Made by a program: the position numbers and the translations under genes. A DNA stretch of 64,000 nt, from NCBI RefSeq assembly GCF_030272615.1, contig NC_081408.1, forward strand, positions 63,608,614-63,672,613, read 5' to 3'. Source of the DNA: Cryptomeria japonica (Eukaryota; Streptophyta; Pinopsida; Cupressales; Cupressaceae). The notes under the pieces were generated by a model. The model was not told the origin of the DNA and searched no databases. It was given only the letters and a program-made list of their open reading frames with translations. Shown here one piece after another: positions 9,625 to 20,250 of this stretch (position 1 is its first letter; each line of letters opens with the position of its first letter).

Positions 9625-10676
9625 TGTTAGGTCCCGGAGACAACTAAGAGGGGGGGGGGGTGAATCAGTTGTCAAATAAATTTAAACCAAAAGGAACTTA
9701 ATCAACATAATGCTTAATACAAGTAAATTAGTTAAGTATGTTGGTAGATAGTTTTAATAGTTAATTGCTATACCTGTAAGGATTAGTGCATAAAACATAA
9801 ACACAAAGTGTTCCACAACACATAACTCCAATATTTGTATGTAGAAACACTGTAAGGGAAAAACCATGGTGGGAAACCTTACCCACAATCAAATGATACT
9901 ACTGAAGATAGTAAGTGTACATAAATGGGGTCTGCACATGCAGAAAGGCCAATAGCTTAGAGCTCACTACTCAATCACAAAATGGGAGTCACACTGACTA
10001 CAATTGGATGGTTAAATCCAATAAGAATGTACTGCACAAAATAGTATCTTCATATGCTAGATTCAATACCAGTGTAATGCTGATATGCTTTCACAAAAAC
10101 CTAGCTTCACCTTCAAATGATGTCTACCTGTATAGCTCTACTTAATCTCGCATATACCTTCACACAATCTTTTTTTGCATTCCACACTTGATCTTACAAA
10201 TAAGATCTTACATTTATACCATAACCTAAGACCAATTTTAGTAGGTCGGCTCTACAAGATATTAAAAAAAAATATTTTACAAACAATATAATATCCGATG
10301 CAATAATCAATTGAACATGTCGGCTTAATGCATTTACAACAATAATTAATCATCTTCACAGTGTGCCATGCTGATCTGGAAAAGATAAACCTGCCAGTGT
10401 AACCCTAGACCTATTTGCTGGTAACAACAAATATGCAACTGTGAATATACCAATGAACAAAACTCTAGGACAAGATGTCCAAATGATGTCTTCAACATAA
10501 CCATGTGTCTTCCATATCATTCCAAGTGTCGGTGATCATTATATCTTTCTGGTGTGCCATATACCGATGATTGTGCATGAGTCACTTGCTTGCCAGTGAA
10601 TGTTGTTGGATCTCCAAAGTACTAGTGTTTTAGTAGGTGTTGACATCAATGACAAAACTATAACAAAATACCAATA
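9625..10676 (-). repeat. Copia beta1 5' LTR
   Basis: Minus-strand LTR of 1,052 bp ending CCTAACA next to the primer site. The start reads TATTGG instead of TGTTGG. The C-rich hairpin (GACAACTGA with TTAGTTGTC) lies near 9639-9673 and a TATAAATG box near 10209-10218. Confidence 0.9.
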
Positions 10677-10681
10677 GTATG

Positions 10682-11325
10682 CTAGCCTCATTCAACATTG
10701 TTCTAGCCATTTCCTTTACTGTCCTATTCTTCCTTTCTACCACACCAGTCTGTTGTGGTGTTCTTGCGGCAGAATACTGTCTCTGGATTCCATGTTTCTC
10801 ACAATAGTCAATAAATTCATTTGAATAATATTGTCCACCCCGATCTGATCTTAAACACTTTAACTAGCGTCCACTATCATTTTCAACCATCCTTCTAAAA
10901 ATCTTGAATCTTTCAAATGCTTGTTTATTTTCATGCAAAAATGTCACCCAAGTCATCCTTGAGTAGTCATCAATGAATAGCATGAAATATCTCTAACCGG
11001 TCAAAGCCCTTGTCCATGATGGTCCACACAAATCTGTATGTACTACCTCCAGAGGTCTTAAGGTATTATACTCTTATGTTTTTCCACTCACTTTGATTTT
11101 CTTGCCTCTGATGCATTCATCACAAAAGGTACTTGTCGGTTTAGTTATTTGTGAAATGTTTCTTACATACCGGTTCTTGCTTATCTTCACCAGATTGTCA
11201 AATTTCACATGACCTAATCTCCAGTGCCACAACCTAATTTCATCAACCAATCCCATCATGCATTGGGACTCATAGCATTCCTTTAGATTGTAGACATTAC
11301 CATATGTTCTCTTTCCTTTTCCCAC
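10682..11325 (-). pseudogene. Copia alpha1 pol: integrase
   Basis: The zinc-binding part is complete: LWHWRLGHVKF near 11230 supplies the two His and FCDECIRGK near 11120 the two Cys. The catalytic triad is visible as VHTDLCGP near 11030, LRSDRGGQY near 10850 and PQQTGVVERKN near 10740. Three in-frame stops occur. The frame runs to the beta1 insertion and resumes at 346. It is clearly a different lineage from beta1, with PQQTG and HTDLCGPSW. Confidence 0.9.
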
Positions 11326-11640
11326 AACTTGACAGGTACTCTACTTTCTTATCTGACAATTGGTAGAGTCAAATGTGAACCTGTACCCTTTGTCACACAT
11401 CCAACTTACACTTAGCAGGTTATGCTTCAGTCCTTCCATGTAGTACACATCATGAGCCTTAATATTTACATCAATATTAAATGTACCATAACCTTTAATC
11501 TTGATGGAGGAGTTGTCACCAAAATGGACATAACCACCATTCCAATCATCAAGATTGATAAACTTCTTCTTGTCTCCATTCATGTGATTTGAGTAGCCAC
11601 TATCAACTACCCATAAATTCTTCCTTTTAGCATGTAGAGG
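11326..11640 (-). pseudogene. Copia alpha1 pol: protease region
   Basis: Minus-strand LWVVDSGYSNHMNGDKKKF near 11560-11610 carries the Asp-Ser-Gly of the retroviral-type aspartic protease. YYMEGLKHNLLSVSWMCDKG near 11420 is the standard copia motif after it. A TAG lies just upstream of the protease. The frame closes at 11341, shortly before gag_pre-integrase. This copy keeps the catalytic triplet that beta1 has lost. Confidence 0.88.
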
Positions 11641-12154
11641 AATCTACACAATCAAGCTTGACACTATCTTTTTCTTCTCCTTCTCTATCGAAACCTGTTT
11701 CTCTTCTTTCTTCTCCTCTTTTGTCATCTTGTGTTCTGGTTTAGTCTCTATCTTTAGATCTGGTACTGTTTTCTTTTTCTCACCAGTTCTCAACTTACAA
11801 TGCCTTGCTATGACCAAAATTTTGACACTTGTAACATTTTACATTAGCATTGAAAGATATATCCAAAGCATTCTTGTAGGACATCTACACACTTCTCCTA
11901 CACTCATAACTCTTATAACCAAACTCATTGCAGTTATAGCAAGTTACATTTGTACCTTGTAATACAACAAATGAGTTTTTACTCTGAAAACTAGGATTTA
12001 CATTCATTTTCCTAGAGTCTTCCATTCTATGACCAAACTTATTACACTACTGACAATAAGCATGAAAGTTTGGAACATACTAGTTAGATTGTCTGGGTCT
12101 TGCAAATGACTACCTCACTGAGGGTCTTCCTTTCATGCAAATGATTCTAGTGAA
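11641..12154 (-). pseudogene. Copia alpha1 gag extension: degenerate CCHC knuckles
   Basis: Past the coiled coil, three more knuckle-like motifs can be read: CNKFGHRMED (first Cys lost to a stop) near 12040, CYNCNEFGYKSYEC near 11930 (His changed to Tyr) and CYKCQNFGH near 11810. With the upstream knuckle that makes four, as in NA1 and NA2. A Lys/Glu-rich spacer to the protease follows. Several stops make it unreadable as one protein. Confidence 0.65.
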
Positions 12155-13018
12155 TCATTTATTATTAGCTTGTGCATTTCTCCTTTGATTTGCATGTTGG
12201 TGCATTAAGTATGATCTATGGTTCATTGATTGTCTATACTGGTTCGTATGATGGTTCTTAACAACATCTGCATATGTCTTCTTACTGGTATCTTTTCTTA
12301 TCGTGAATGTCTTCTTCTCTTCACCTTCATTTGAATAAGTAAATAGTATCTCCTTACTAGATGTGTCTTTTCTATTTGAACTTTGACCCTCTTCAAATCC
12401 TAAGCCATCGCTATCCTTAGATTGCTTGTGTTTGCTCAACATCTTGTCTAAAGCTTCAATGCTTCCTTCATATTTGCTTCTCACTTTCATTTCTTCCTTT
12501 CTTTTCTCTAATTCCTTCTAGACCTTGAAAATTTCTTCTTCTAGGTTCTGAAGCTCCTCCTTTGTACTCAAGTTAGTGCTAGTAATTTAACAGATCCTCT
12601 TGGATTCTTCCAATTGAAGTTTTAGATCTGCAATTGTTTTCTTGGACTCTTCAAGATATTTCTCTAATATCTCTTATTTTTTAGTTGTAGCCTTTTTCAC
12701 CTTCTTTGTTTTCTTTATCTCTTCCAAGGCACTGATGAGGTCTGCTTCAAGATCTACTTCTCCTTCTTCAGGTACCAAAACCTCTTGGGCCATGAAAAGG
12801 GTTACACTGACATCATCTTCACTACAATAGTCATCTAAGACACTCTCCTCATCTGTGGTATCATTTTTATGTGTGCAAATATTCTTCTTCTTCTGGTTGC
12901 CTCTTCTACCATACCGGTAGACATTATTCTTCCTATCCTTTATCACATGATCTGCTACCACTTGATTGATCATCTTCATTCTTATCACCATAAGGACATT
13001 TGGTAGCAAAATATCCAA
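12155..13018 (-). pseudogene. Copia alpha1 gag extension: acidic and coiled-coil region
   Basis: One frame with three stops. An acidic stretch (DEESVLDDYCSEDD) near 12830 is followed by a Glu/Lys/Leu coiled coil at about 12480-12720, then LDKMLSKHKQSKDSDGLGFE near 12430. That last motif recurs in NA2 gag (LDDLLKRQ...GLGF) and NA1b gag (LGTLLKNQ...GIGF), which ties the pol-less elements to this copia lineage. A frameshift separates it from the capsid part upstream. Confidence 0.7.
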
Positions 13019-13421
13019 TGTTTCTAGAGTTGGAACATTTCAGGGGCCGCTTGCCTTTGTATTTTCTTGAGCTCATCTTGAGTCTTTTGACAAAGTTTGC
13101 CATGACATCATTAGAGTCTTCACTAGTTCCATCATGAGTAGAATCTTCTTCTCCTTTTCTTGATGTTTTGAATGTAGCTTCTTTCTTCATAGCCTCAGTA
13201 CCGACAGTCCTCATTTCATAAGCAGTTAGGGAACCATACAACTCATTCATTATAAAGATGTTCAGATATTCTGCTTCTTCTATCGCTGAAACCTTTGTAT
13301 CATACTTAGGTGTGAGGGATCTAAGTACTTTCTTAACTACTACCTCACCTTTTATTTCTTCTCCAAGCCCTGTAATGGTATTTGTTGTTTTATCAATCCT
13401 TTGGAGATAGTCATCAATCTT
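12933..13421 (-). pseudogene. Copia alpha1 gag: capsid C-terminal half and first knuckle
   Basis: Starts at the NA2 insertion with EEKIDDYLQRIDK and continues through VLRSLTPKYDTKVSAIEEAE and LYGSLTAYEMR, typical UBN2-type copia gag. The knuckle near 13020 reads CSNSRNIGYFATKC, so one Cys and the His of CCHC have been lost. It continues the reading frame from 19794 when NA2 and one duplication are removed. Confidence 0.85.
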
Positions 13422-13426
13422 CTCTT
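13422..13426. repeat. Target-site duplication of NA2 (CTCTT)
   Basis: CTCTT here is repeated exactly at 19794-19798. Confidence 0.9.
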
Positions 13427-13699
13427 TGTTTCCAATTGGCACTCATTGGATTCATTTTGTTGTCATTGATGGCAACAAGATTAGATGGAAGTCATATACC
13501 AGCATTAGGAGGCATTTACTAGTAGATGCCGGCATTGGAGTATCGAGGGTTACACCAACATGCACATCAAGTACTTCAAGGAAGCCAACATCAAGGAAGA
13601 TTTATTTAGAAAATCATTTTGTAATTATTGCCAAGGCCGACATTGAATATCTTTTACAATGTATTGTAAGCCAACATAAGGCGTATTGTTTGTAATGGG

Positions 13700-13707
13700 T
13701 ATAAAGG
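13700..13707 (+). promoter_or_regulatory. Candidate TATA box in NA2 5' LTR
   Basis: TATAAAGG lies in U3 about 270 bp from the LTR start, at the same relative place as the NA1 TATA box. The 3' LTR has TATATAGG there. Confidence 0.5.
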
Positions 13708-14266
13708 TCATTGTGCTAGGTCATTATGATACATCATGATTTTATTTGAGGATAAAACTTGTGGATGTGGATTGTGAATGCGAAGATCATTTGTATGTGA
13801 ACATTGTATCATGCAATGATTTGTAAATGTTTTGTAAGACATTCTTAGAGGGAAGATGATATCGATAGTAATGTTCAACATTTATGAACTGGTACAGAGT
13901 AGAGCTAGAACCAAAAATCTATTTGGTGTAGCAGATGCATTTTTTGAGTTCATTTTCATTATTTTACTTCAGCAGAAGCTTGTAGTTAGTGAGACTCTTT
14001 AGTGATGAGAAGTGTGCTCTAGGAAGTGTGCCTTCTTGCATGTGCATTCCTCCTTTATATGTAATATATTTTCATATGGCCAATGAAATGGTATTGTAGG
14101 TCACAAATCCCATCATGGTTTTTCTTCTTTGAGGTTTTCCACGTATAAATTGTATGCGTTATGGTGTTCATTCATGTGGACAGTTTATTTGCTTCAAGTT
14201 ATATGTTTATTTGTTTATCAATTTATATGTGTATGGTATAAAAGGATAAAATCCTATCTTACTAGT

Positions 14267-14313
14267 AGAACACTAATTCACCACTCCCCCGCCCCCCCCC
14301 CTCTTAGTGTTCT
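14267..14313 (+). other. C-rich hairpin near LTR end (NA2)
   Basis: AGAACACTAA at 14267-14276 pairs perfectly over 10 bp with TTAGTGTTCT at 14304-14313. The loop is the C-rich tract. The 3' LTR copy has lost part of the right arm. Confidence 0.72.
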
Positions 14314-14327
14314 TGGATCCCAACAAT

Positions 14328-14339
14328 TGGTATCGGAGC
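14328..14339 (+). other. NA2 primer-binding site
   Basis: TGGTATCGGAGC, one base off the initiator tRNA-Met site, two bases after the LTR. Confidence 0.88.
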
Positions 14340-14399
14340 CTGGTACCCTAGAAGAAGTTTAATAACTTGAGGAAGATCCTGAAACTAGAATCATTGAAC

Positions 14400-15491
14400 A
14401 TGGCTATGGAGAAACAAATTGAGATGGCTCTTGAGGATTATGATGTTGAAAGGATGAAGAATTTAAAATTGCAAGATGAATTGAATTCTGCTAATAAATT
14501 CATTCTTGTCTTGTAAGAAAGGTTATCATCAGCTCAATCCAAGAGAAACGAACTTTTGCAAAACCTGGATGATGAGGAGAAAAATGCACTTAAGGAACAA
14601 TGTCAGAAACTAAGTCAAGAAAACATGCTCATGAAGAATGAAATGCAAGACCTACTATGAGGTTATCAAAAGATAGCGAGGATAGAAATAAGAAGGAAGA
14701 TAATCTTGTTATATTTGTGAAGAACAAATTTGATGAATGTGGTAGATTGACTCATGAGAATAATCTATTAAGAACCGATTTAGCACACTTGGAACAATGA
14801 ACAAGAACTTGAAAGACAAATAACTACTCTGAGAGATGATATGACTACTACAAGTGAGTATAAAGAAAATTTTAGGATCAGTGTTGCACAGTTGGATGAC
14901 TTATTGAAAAGACAAAGGTAGATTGATGATTCTAGAGGACTTGGATTTGTACAAGTTGAAAGCTCCGGTACTGCAGATTAGACAACGGATATGCCAAACT
15001 CATTACAATAGAGGAAACTGGTAAGGCAATCTAATGCTTATAATTTCAATGGTAGATGTTTTGTTTGTAATAAATTTGGGCATATGGCTAAACAATGTAT
15101 ACATAGAGCAAATCAAAACTACAATTATGTTCCCCTTCAATGCACAAATTGCAAGAAATATGGTCACAGATCAAAATATTACATAATGAATGTTAAATGT
15201 CATGCATGTGGAAAGTTTAGAAATTTTTCTAATCATTGTAGGTCAAGGAATGACACCAGTTATGTTAAAGAAATTCAAAAGAACAATGTTACATGTTATG
15301 CCTGTAACAAAATAGGTCATATTGCTAAGTTCTGCAAAAGCAAGACTCAACCAATTAGCAATGATAAAGATAATGAGAAAGGAAAGCAGAAGGTAGATGA
15401 AATACAACCAGATCACACCAATAGATGGGTTAGAAATTCTGAAGAACCAAGTGTAAATGCAACAACACCAGTAACTTCATTGGTAGAATAA
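14400..15491 (+). pseudogene. NA2 gag-like protein with four CCHC knuckles
   Basis: The ATG at 14400 opens MAMEKQIEMALEDYD, the same start type as NA1 gag. A coiled-coil first half (about 220 residues, broken by two compensating frameshifts near 14655 and 14800 and several stops) leads to LDDLLKRQ and GLGFVQVESSG near 14945. The final part, 15050-15491, is open. Its knuckles are CFVCNKFGHMAKQC, CTNCKKYGHRSKYY (last Cys lost), CHACGKFRNFSNHC (His lost) and CYACNKIGHIAKFC. There is no UBN2-type capsid region. Nucleic-acid binding is expected for CCHC knuckles. Packaging of its own RNA is inference. Confidence 0.83.
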
Positions 15492-15896
15492 AGCATTCTT
15501 GCACCAGTAGGAAATTCCACTGATAATTGAGGAATAGGCCTTAGGGGTTGGCAAATTCATTGAAAATCATGCATATTCCCCTGAAAGAGATCGGAAGTGA
15601 TCTAGAGAGTTGTTTTCATCATTGTTGAAGGTTTACCCGATGTAAGACTATGAAACTGACATCCAGTAAGGTAGATCGTGAAGCTTTTATGATAGTGAAA
15701 TATTAGGGTTTTATTCATTGATAAAAAGGGAAAGTGAATTCATTTTCACTCATCCTACATTCAAGTGTTTAGAGAGAAGTAAAGGCAAATTTCAAGTGAA
15801 TTAAGAGTGAGCAAAGGCATTCTGAAAGGTTTTTGAGAAATTATCTAAGAAGCACTCAATCTTCCACCGGTGTTCACTTTCAGGTGTTCTTCAAAA
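15492..15896 (+). other. NA2 spacer between gag and ORF2
   Basis: 405 bp with no supported gene. It would serve as the leader of ORF2. No splice site or internal promoter could be assigned. Confidence 0.5.
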
Positions 15897-18689
15897 ATGG
15901 CATCTGGATCTTCATCTCTGACTTTTATTGCAAATCCAATCATTCTCAAACTTAAGGATAGGTTGAGGCTCGCATTCAAGGAGGTTCCCCTGATTGCTAA
16001 GAAAGAAGACTCTGCGGGAGCATTTTCTAGGGTTCCTGACAACATGATATATGTTTAAGATGTGAGGGAATGCATTCACTACACCTTGTAGGATCTAGGC
16101 ACGGAGGAAATCAAAGGCATGTATCAATTTGGGCAGCTACAGAACTATCAAGCCAGAATACAAAGCAATTGAGGATCTAGTGTTAACTAGTATTTTGTAC
16201 ATACCAGAATTCAAAGATGAGATCATTAGATATGTTCTGAGTAGGGTTCACAACAAGTTCATCTGGTTGGATCAACCTTACATGATCACCAAGGAGGCTA
16301 TTCAAGAAGTCACCAACTTACCCAAAGTCGGACATGAACCTAGCAAAAAAATTTCCAACACTGAGGTTGATAAACTCACCAATGCAACTCATGATAGTAG
16401 ATCAATGAGGATCAACACAATCACTGACACTGATGTGAAATTTGCAAGCATGGTAATAGGTTATAAGGTAACTCAATCTAGCCGATTGAATTCTATTGCT
16501 AGTTCTTACATTCATGATACATATCAGATGCCGAGGAATTGTGCAAAATATGATTTATGTGAATGGTTACCTTGGAAAGATCAAGGGAGTTAAGAAATGA
16601 ACTTTTAGGTATGAAAATTTGATTGTTAACTTAATGCTTTACTTCCTAAATGAGCTACCTGGTCTATGGAAGAAGCATTGGGCTCATGACTTACCGGTAG
16701 GTAGGAAGATCAAGGAAGCAATCACCAGTATTGGTACCAAAAGAGATCAGAAACTTTGCGATTATTTCAAAACATTCCAAGAAAACATGAGGCAGAGGGA
16801 GGGGTTATCAAAGAACATTGTGGAGAAGTACTCCACTGATATTTGTTTCATGATGAAAACCGATGAAACCCTCATGGAGTAGTTGAATGAAGGACCATAT
16901 GGGTTACAAAACTTGGATAGGAGGTGGATAATAACATTTTGGACCTCTATGCAAAAATGTTGCTAGATGCCCCATTGGATGAAAAAATAGAGCACTTTGG
17001 CAGGGCAGAAGAGAAGGCCTTTGAAGTCAACACTAGCTTCAACATGGAGAAAAAGGAGAAGAAAATAGACAAGATGTCTACATATATATAGGATGTAACT
17101 CATAAGATAGACACTCAACTAGGTTCTGGATCCAAATCCACAGTAGAACCAACAGTGGCTAGTACTATAGAAGTAAAGAAGCCTGAAGCTTACATTTCTA
17201 CTATCACTTCTGATTCTGACCCTGAGGACAATGAACCTCTAGCTTTCAGAAGGGTATAAAGGAAGAAAGAAGATCAGCCACCAGTAGAGAAAAATAAGGT
17301 GGAGCCTAGGAGGAGGCTTGTTAGAAAGGCAACTAAACCTACTACACTACCACCTCTCATAAGGAAGCCTATACAAAAGAGAAAACCAGTTACATCTACT
17401 TCGGCAACCTCAAGCAAAAAGAAGAAGAGTGATGATACTGAGTCCATTTTCAAAAGTAAACCCTGACAAATAAGCCTAATGATGGGAAGAGTTAATGAGG
17501 TGATAAATGAGACCAGTGAAGGTTGGACAAAATTCTTCCAGAAGAATCCAAACTTTCTTACATCTCATGAAGAGTTTGTTAAGGCAACAACTTCCACTAT
17601 TTTAGATAAATCAAAAGGGAAAGGTTTTTTGGGAAGTTCATCTCCAATTTTGACTAAACTATTAATAAATATAGATATAAAGACACAACTGATAGTAAAT
17701 GAAAGTCTACAGTTTGTACCAGCACAAACTATGTTTGAGCAAGGCAATGTACAAGATAATGTGAATATTGTCGATAATACTCCACCGACAGTAATTGACA
17801 CTACACCAAGTGGTGAAGCCACAAGTGATAAAGAAGATAAGGTAAAGGGAATTGAGTCTACACCAATAGGTCATATTAATTCCCCTATAAAGATTTTGGC
17901 AATTGACACTTCTCAAGTTGAGAAGAAACCAATCATTGAAATGAGTCCAACTGAGTTAATGATGATGGCTACTTAGAAACTATTAAAGGAGGGATCTGCA
18001 GATAAGGGAATAATAGATCAATAAGTTATAGTGTTGCATAAATTAATCCCTGATTATCAGATTGAGAATGAAGCGAACCCTTTCTACAAGCTTAAAACAC
18101 TAATAGAGCACATATCTAACAATTTTCAATCAATGTAGTAGATATCATACTAGCAGACATTAGAAAGATTTACTATAGCTAAGAAAGCCACCTTTGACCA
18201 GATCATTGAAAAGGAGAAATATAAAATTGAAGATAAACTCATTCTTATTGAGAATTGCTTGAAACAATGTACAAATATCTATAGGGTCTATTGTAACATA
18301 GAAATTCTTACCACAAATGTAGATAGAAGATTAAAGGAATTACATGATAATGTAGCTAGTATTGCTAATTCTTTGATGGATTAGCTTTACTAATAACATC
18401 TGTTGATGGGAAAAAATTGTCCTTGGAGAACCAAATTTTTTCTTTTGAGAAGGAGAGAGATAAAATCATTCAAAGAGCAAAGAGTCTTAGAGGATTGCTG
18501 AGTCCTAGATTGGATTCACTGGGTGTACATAAAAGAGAGTGTATGGACATGATTGCTAAACCCACACCGACAGAAGTCAAAGAGAAGGAAACACTGGCAC
18601 ACTTACTAAGTGGACTAGCATCTATATCTAAAACTTTCAAAACCAGCTGGGATACATACCTACAACATTTATTCATTATTGTGTTCTAA
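15897..18689 (+). pseudogene. NA2 ORF2, long protein of pol-less elements
   Basis: The ATG at 15897 opens MASGSSSLTFIANPI. Conserved blocks in order: IAKKEDSAGAFSRVP near 15990; FIWLDQPYMITKEAI near 16258 with NLPKVG after it; FASMVIGYKVT near 16440; YDLCEW near 16550; FGNLIVNLMLYFLNELPG near 16620; DICFMMKTDETLME near 16840; a basic Pro/Ser/Lys middle near 17250-17450; MMGRVNEVINET near 17480; and LSPRLDSLG near 18500. About 930 codons in all. Three or four frameshifts and over ten stops break it. The family is shared with NA1, NA3 and NA4. I do not recognise a characterised function. Confidence 0.8.
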
Positions 18690-18720
18690 ATTCTTTCAAT
18701 TCTTTTACCAGTCTTTGGAA

Positions 18721-18738
18721 TTGATGCCAAAGGAGGAG
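18721..18738 (+). other. Upstream copy of the polypurine motif (NA2)
   Basis: TTGATGCCAAAGGAGGAG repeats the sequence at the true polypurine tract 165 bp downstream. Confidence 0.55.
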
Positions 18739-18886
18739 TGTATATATGTGAAAAAAATCAGAAAAATATAAAACAAAAACATATGGGAATGACATCAGAA
18801 TATCAGAAGGAGTGTACTGCTTAGGGGGAGCATATTTTAGTTGAACCGATAGGGAATCCATTTTTCATATGAGTGGTACCATCAAT

Positions 18887-18901
18887 GCCAAAGGGGGAGA
18901 T
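18887..18901 (+). other. NA2 polypurine tract
   Basis: GCCAAAGGGGGAGAT abuts the 3' LTR start. CCATCAATG at 18879-18887 can pair with CACTGATGG at 18939-18947 with one mismatch. Confidence 0.85.
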
Positions 18902-19793
18902 TGTTGGCAATTGACACTCATTGGATTCATTTTGTTGTCACTGATGGAAACAATTTTAGATGGAAGTCATATACTGGCATTAGGAGGCATTTACCGGCAA
19001 ACACTGATATTGGAGTATCGAGGGTTACACCAGCACCGACATCAACACATGCATCAAGTACTTCAAGGAAGCCAACATCAAGGAAGATTTCTTTAGAAAA
19101 TCATTTTGTAATTATTGTCAAGGCCGACATTGAATATCTTTTGTAATGTATTGTACATAAGGCATATTTTTTGTAGTGGGTATATAGGTTAGTGTGCTAG
19201 GTCATTATGATAAATCATGACTTTATGTGAGGATAGAACTTGTGGATGTGGATTGTGAATGCGAAGATCATTTGTATGTGAACATTGTATCATGCAATGA
19301 TCTGTAAATATTTTGTAAGACATTATTGGATGGAAGGTGATACTAGTAGTAGTTTTTAGGGTTTATGAACTGGTACAGAGCAGAGCTAGAACCCGAACTC
19401 TATTTGGCATAGCAGATGCATTTTATGAGTTCATTTTCATTGTTTTAATTCAGAAAAAGCTTGTAGTCAATGAGACTCTTTAGTAATGAGCAGTGTCCTC
19501 TAGGAAGTGTGCCTTCTTGCATGTACAGAGACCCTTTATATGTAATATCTATTCATATGGCCAATGAACTGATATTGTGGGTCACAAATCCCACCATGGT
19601 TTTTCCTCTTTGAGGTTTTCCATGTATATATTGTATGTGTTATGGTGTTCATTCATGTGGATGGTTTACTTGGTTCAAGGTATATGTTTATTTGTTTACC
19701 AGTTTATATGTGTATGGTATAACAGGATAAAATCTTATCTTACCGGTAGAACACTGATTCACCCCCCTCTCTCTATTTTCTTGTATCCCAACA
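18902..19793 (+). repeat. NA2 3' LTR
   Basis: Starts TGTTGGCAATTGACACTCA and ends GTATCCCAACA. It matches the 5' LTR along its length and is followed by the CTCTT duplication. Confidence 0.92.
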
Positions 19794-20174
19794 CTCTTCA
19801 TCTCTCATCTTCAAACCCTCAAGTTGTTCTCTCAATGTCTATAACTTGGCTTCCTTGACTTTAGCATTTCCTTGAAATATTTTTTGTAACTTATCCCAAG
19901 TTGCTTTGGCATATGAGCAGTGCATGACCTTTACAAACTCATTATGAGATAACCTACTAAGAATAGCATTTTTTGCCTTAGCATTGTTCTCATATTCCTT
20001 CTTAGAATCTGGATCAGTAGGAGGATTATTAGGGACTGTATATCCATTCACAACCAACATCCATACATCACAACCTAGAGAGGACAAATAGGTTTCCATT
20101 CTTCTACTCCAAAAGGCATAGTTGACACCATCAAAAATAGGGGTTTTTGAGGAGGCTAATTCATTTCTTTCCAT
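19794..20174 (-). pseudogene. Copia alpha1 gag, N-terminal half
   Basis: The minus-strand ATG at 20174 opens MERNELASSKTPIFDGVNYA. FWSRRMETYLSSLG and WDKLQKIFQGNAKVKEAKL are classical copia gag (DUF4219 then UBN2). An earlier in-frame ATG at 20249 overlaps the primer site, so 20174 is preferred. A TAG at 19839 stands where related copies have Gln. After it the frame stays open to the NA2 insertion and joins 13421 exactly when one CTCTT is removed. Confidence 0.88.
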
Positions 20175-20236
20175 TGTGAACACTTGACAGGATCTACCCA
20201 AGCCAGAGAATGATTTGAGAAAAATAGGGTACCTAG

Positions 20237-20248
20237 GCTTTGATACCA
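20237..20248 (-). other. Copia alpha1 primer-binding site
   Basis: On the minus strand TGGTATCAAAGC, one base from the initiator tRNA-Met site, two bases from the LTR. Confidence 0.87.
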
Positions 20249-20250
20249 AT

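Larger units (their letters stand above)
347..10676 (-). mobile_element. Copia beta1, Ty1/copia LTR retrotransposon
   Basis: A full-length but dead minus-strand element with a 5' LTR at 9625-10676, primer site at 9611-9622, gag, protease, integrase, RT and RNase H between 9567 and 5433, and a 3' LTR at 347-612 plus 4241-5032. The two LTRs have nearly equal length (1,052 and 1,058 bp once NA1a is removed). It is inserted in alpha1 integrase with the 5-bp duplication TTATG/GTATG. The order protease-integrase-RT-RNase H defines Ty1/copia. Confidence 0.9.
13427..14325 (+). repeat. NA2 5' LTR
   Basis: Starts TGTTTCCAATTGGCACTCA and ends GGATCCCAACA. It has a TATAAAGG box at 13700-13707, a poly-C hairpin at 14267-14313 and the shared core around 14100-14175. 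Confidence 0.9.
13427..19793 (+). mobile_element. NA2, pol-less LTR retrotransposon
   Basis: LTRs at 13427-14325 and 18902-19793 (899 and 892 bp) with an exact CTCTT duplication. The 4.6-kb interior holds a copia-type primer site, a gag-like ORF with four CCHC motifs, a long ORF2 and a polypurine tract, but no protease, integrase, RT or RNase H motif in any frame. It interrupts alpha1 gag. Confidence 0.92.
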
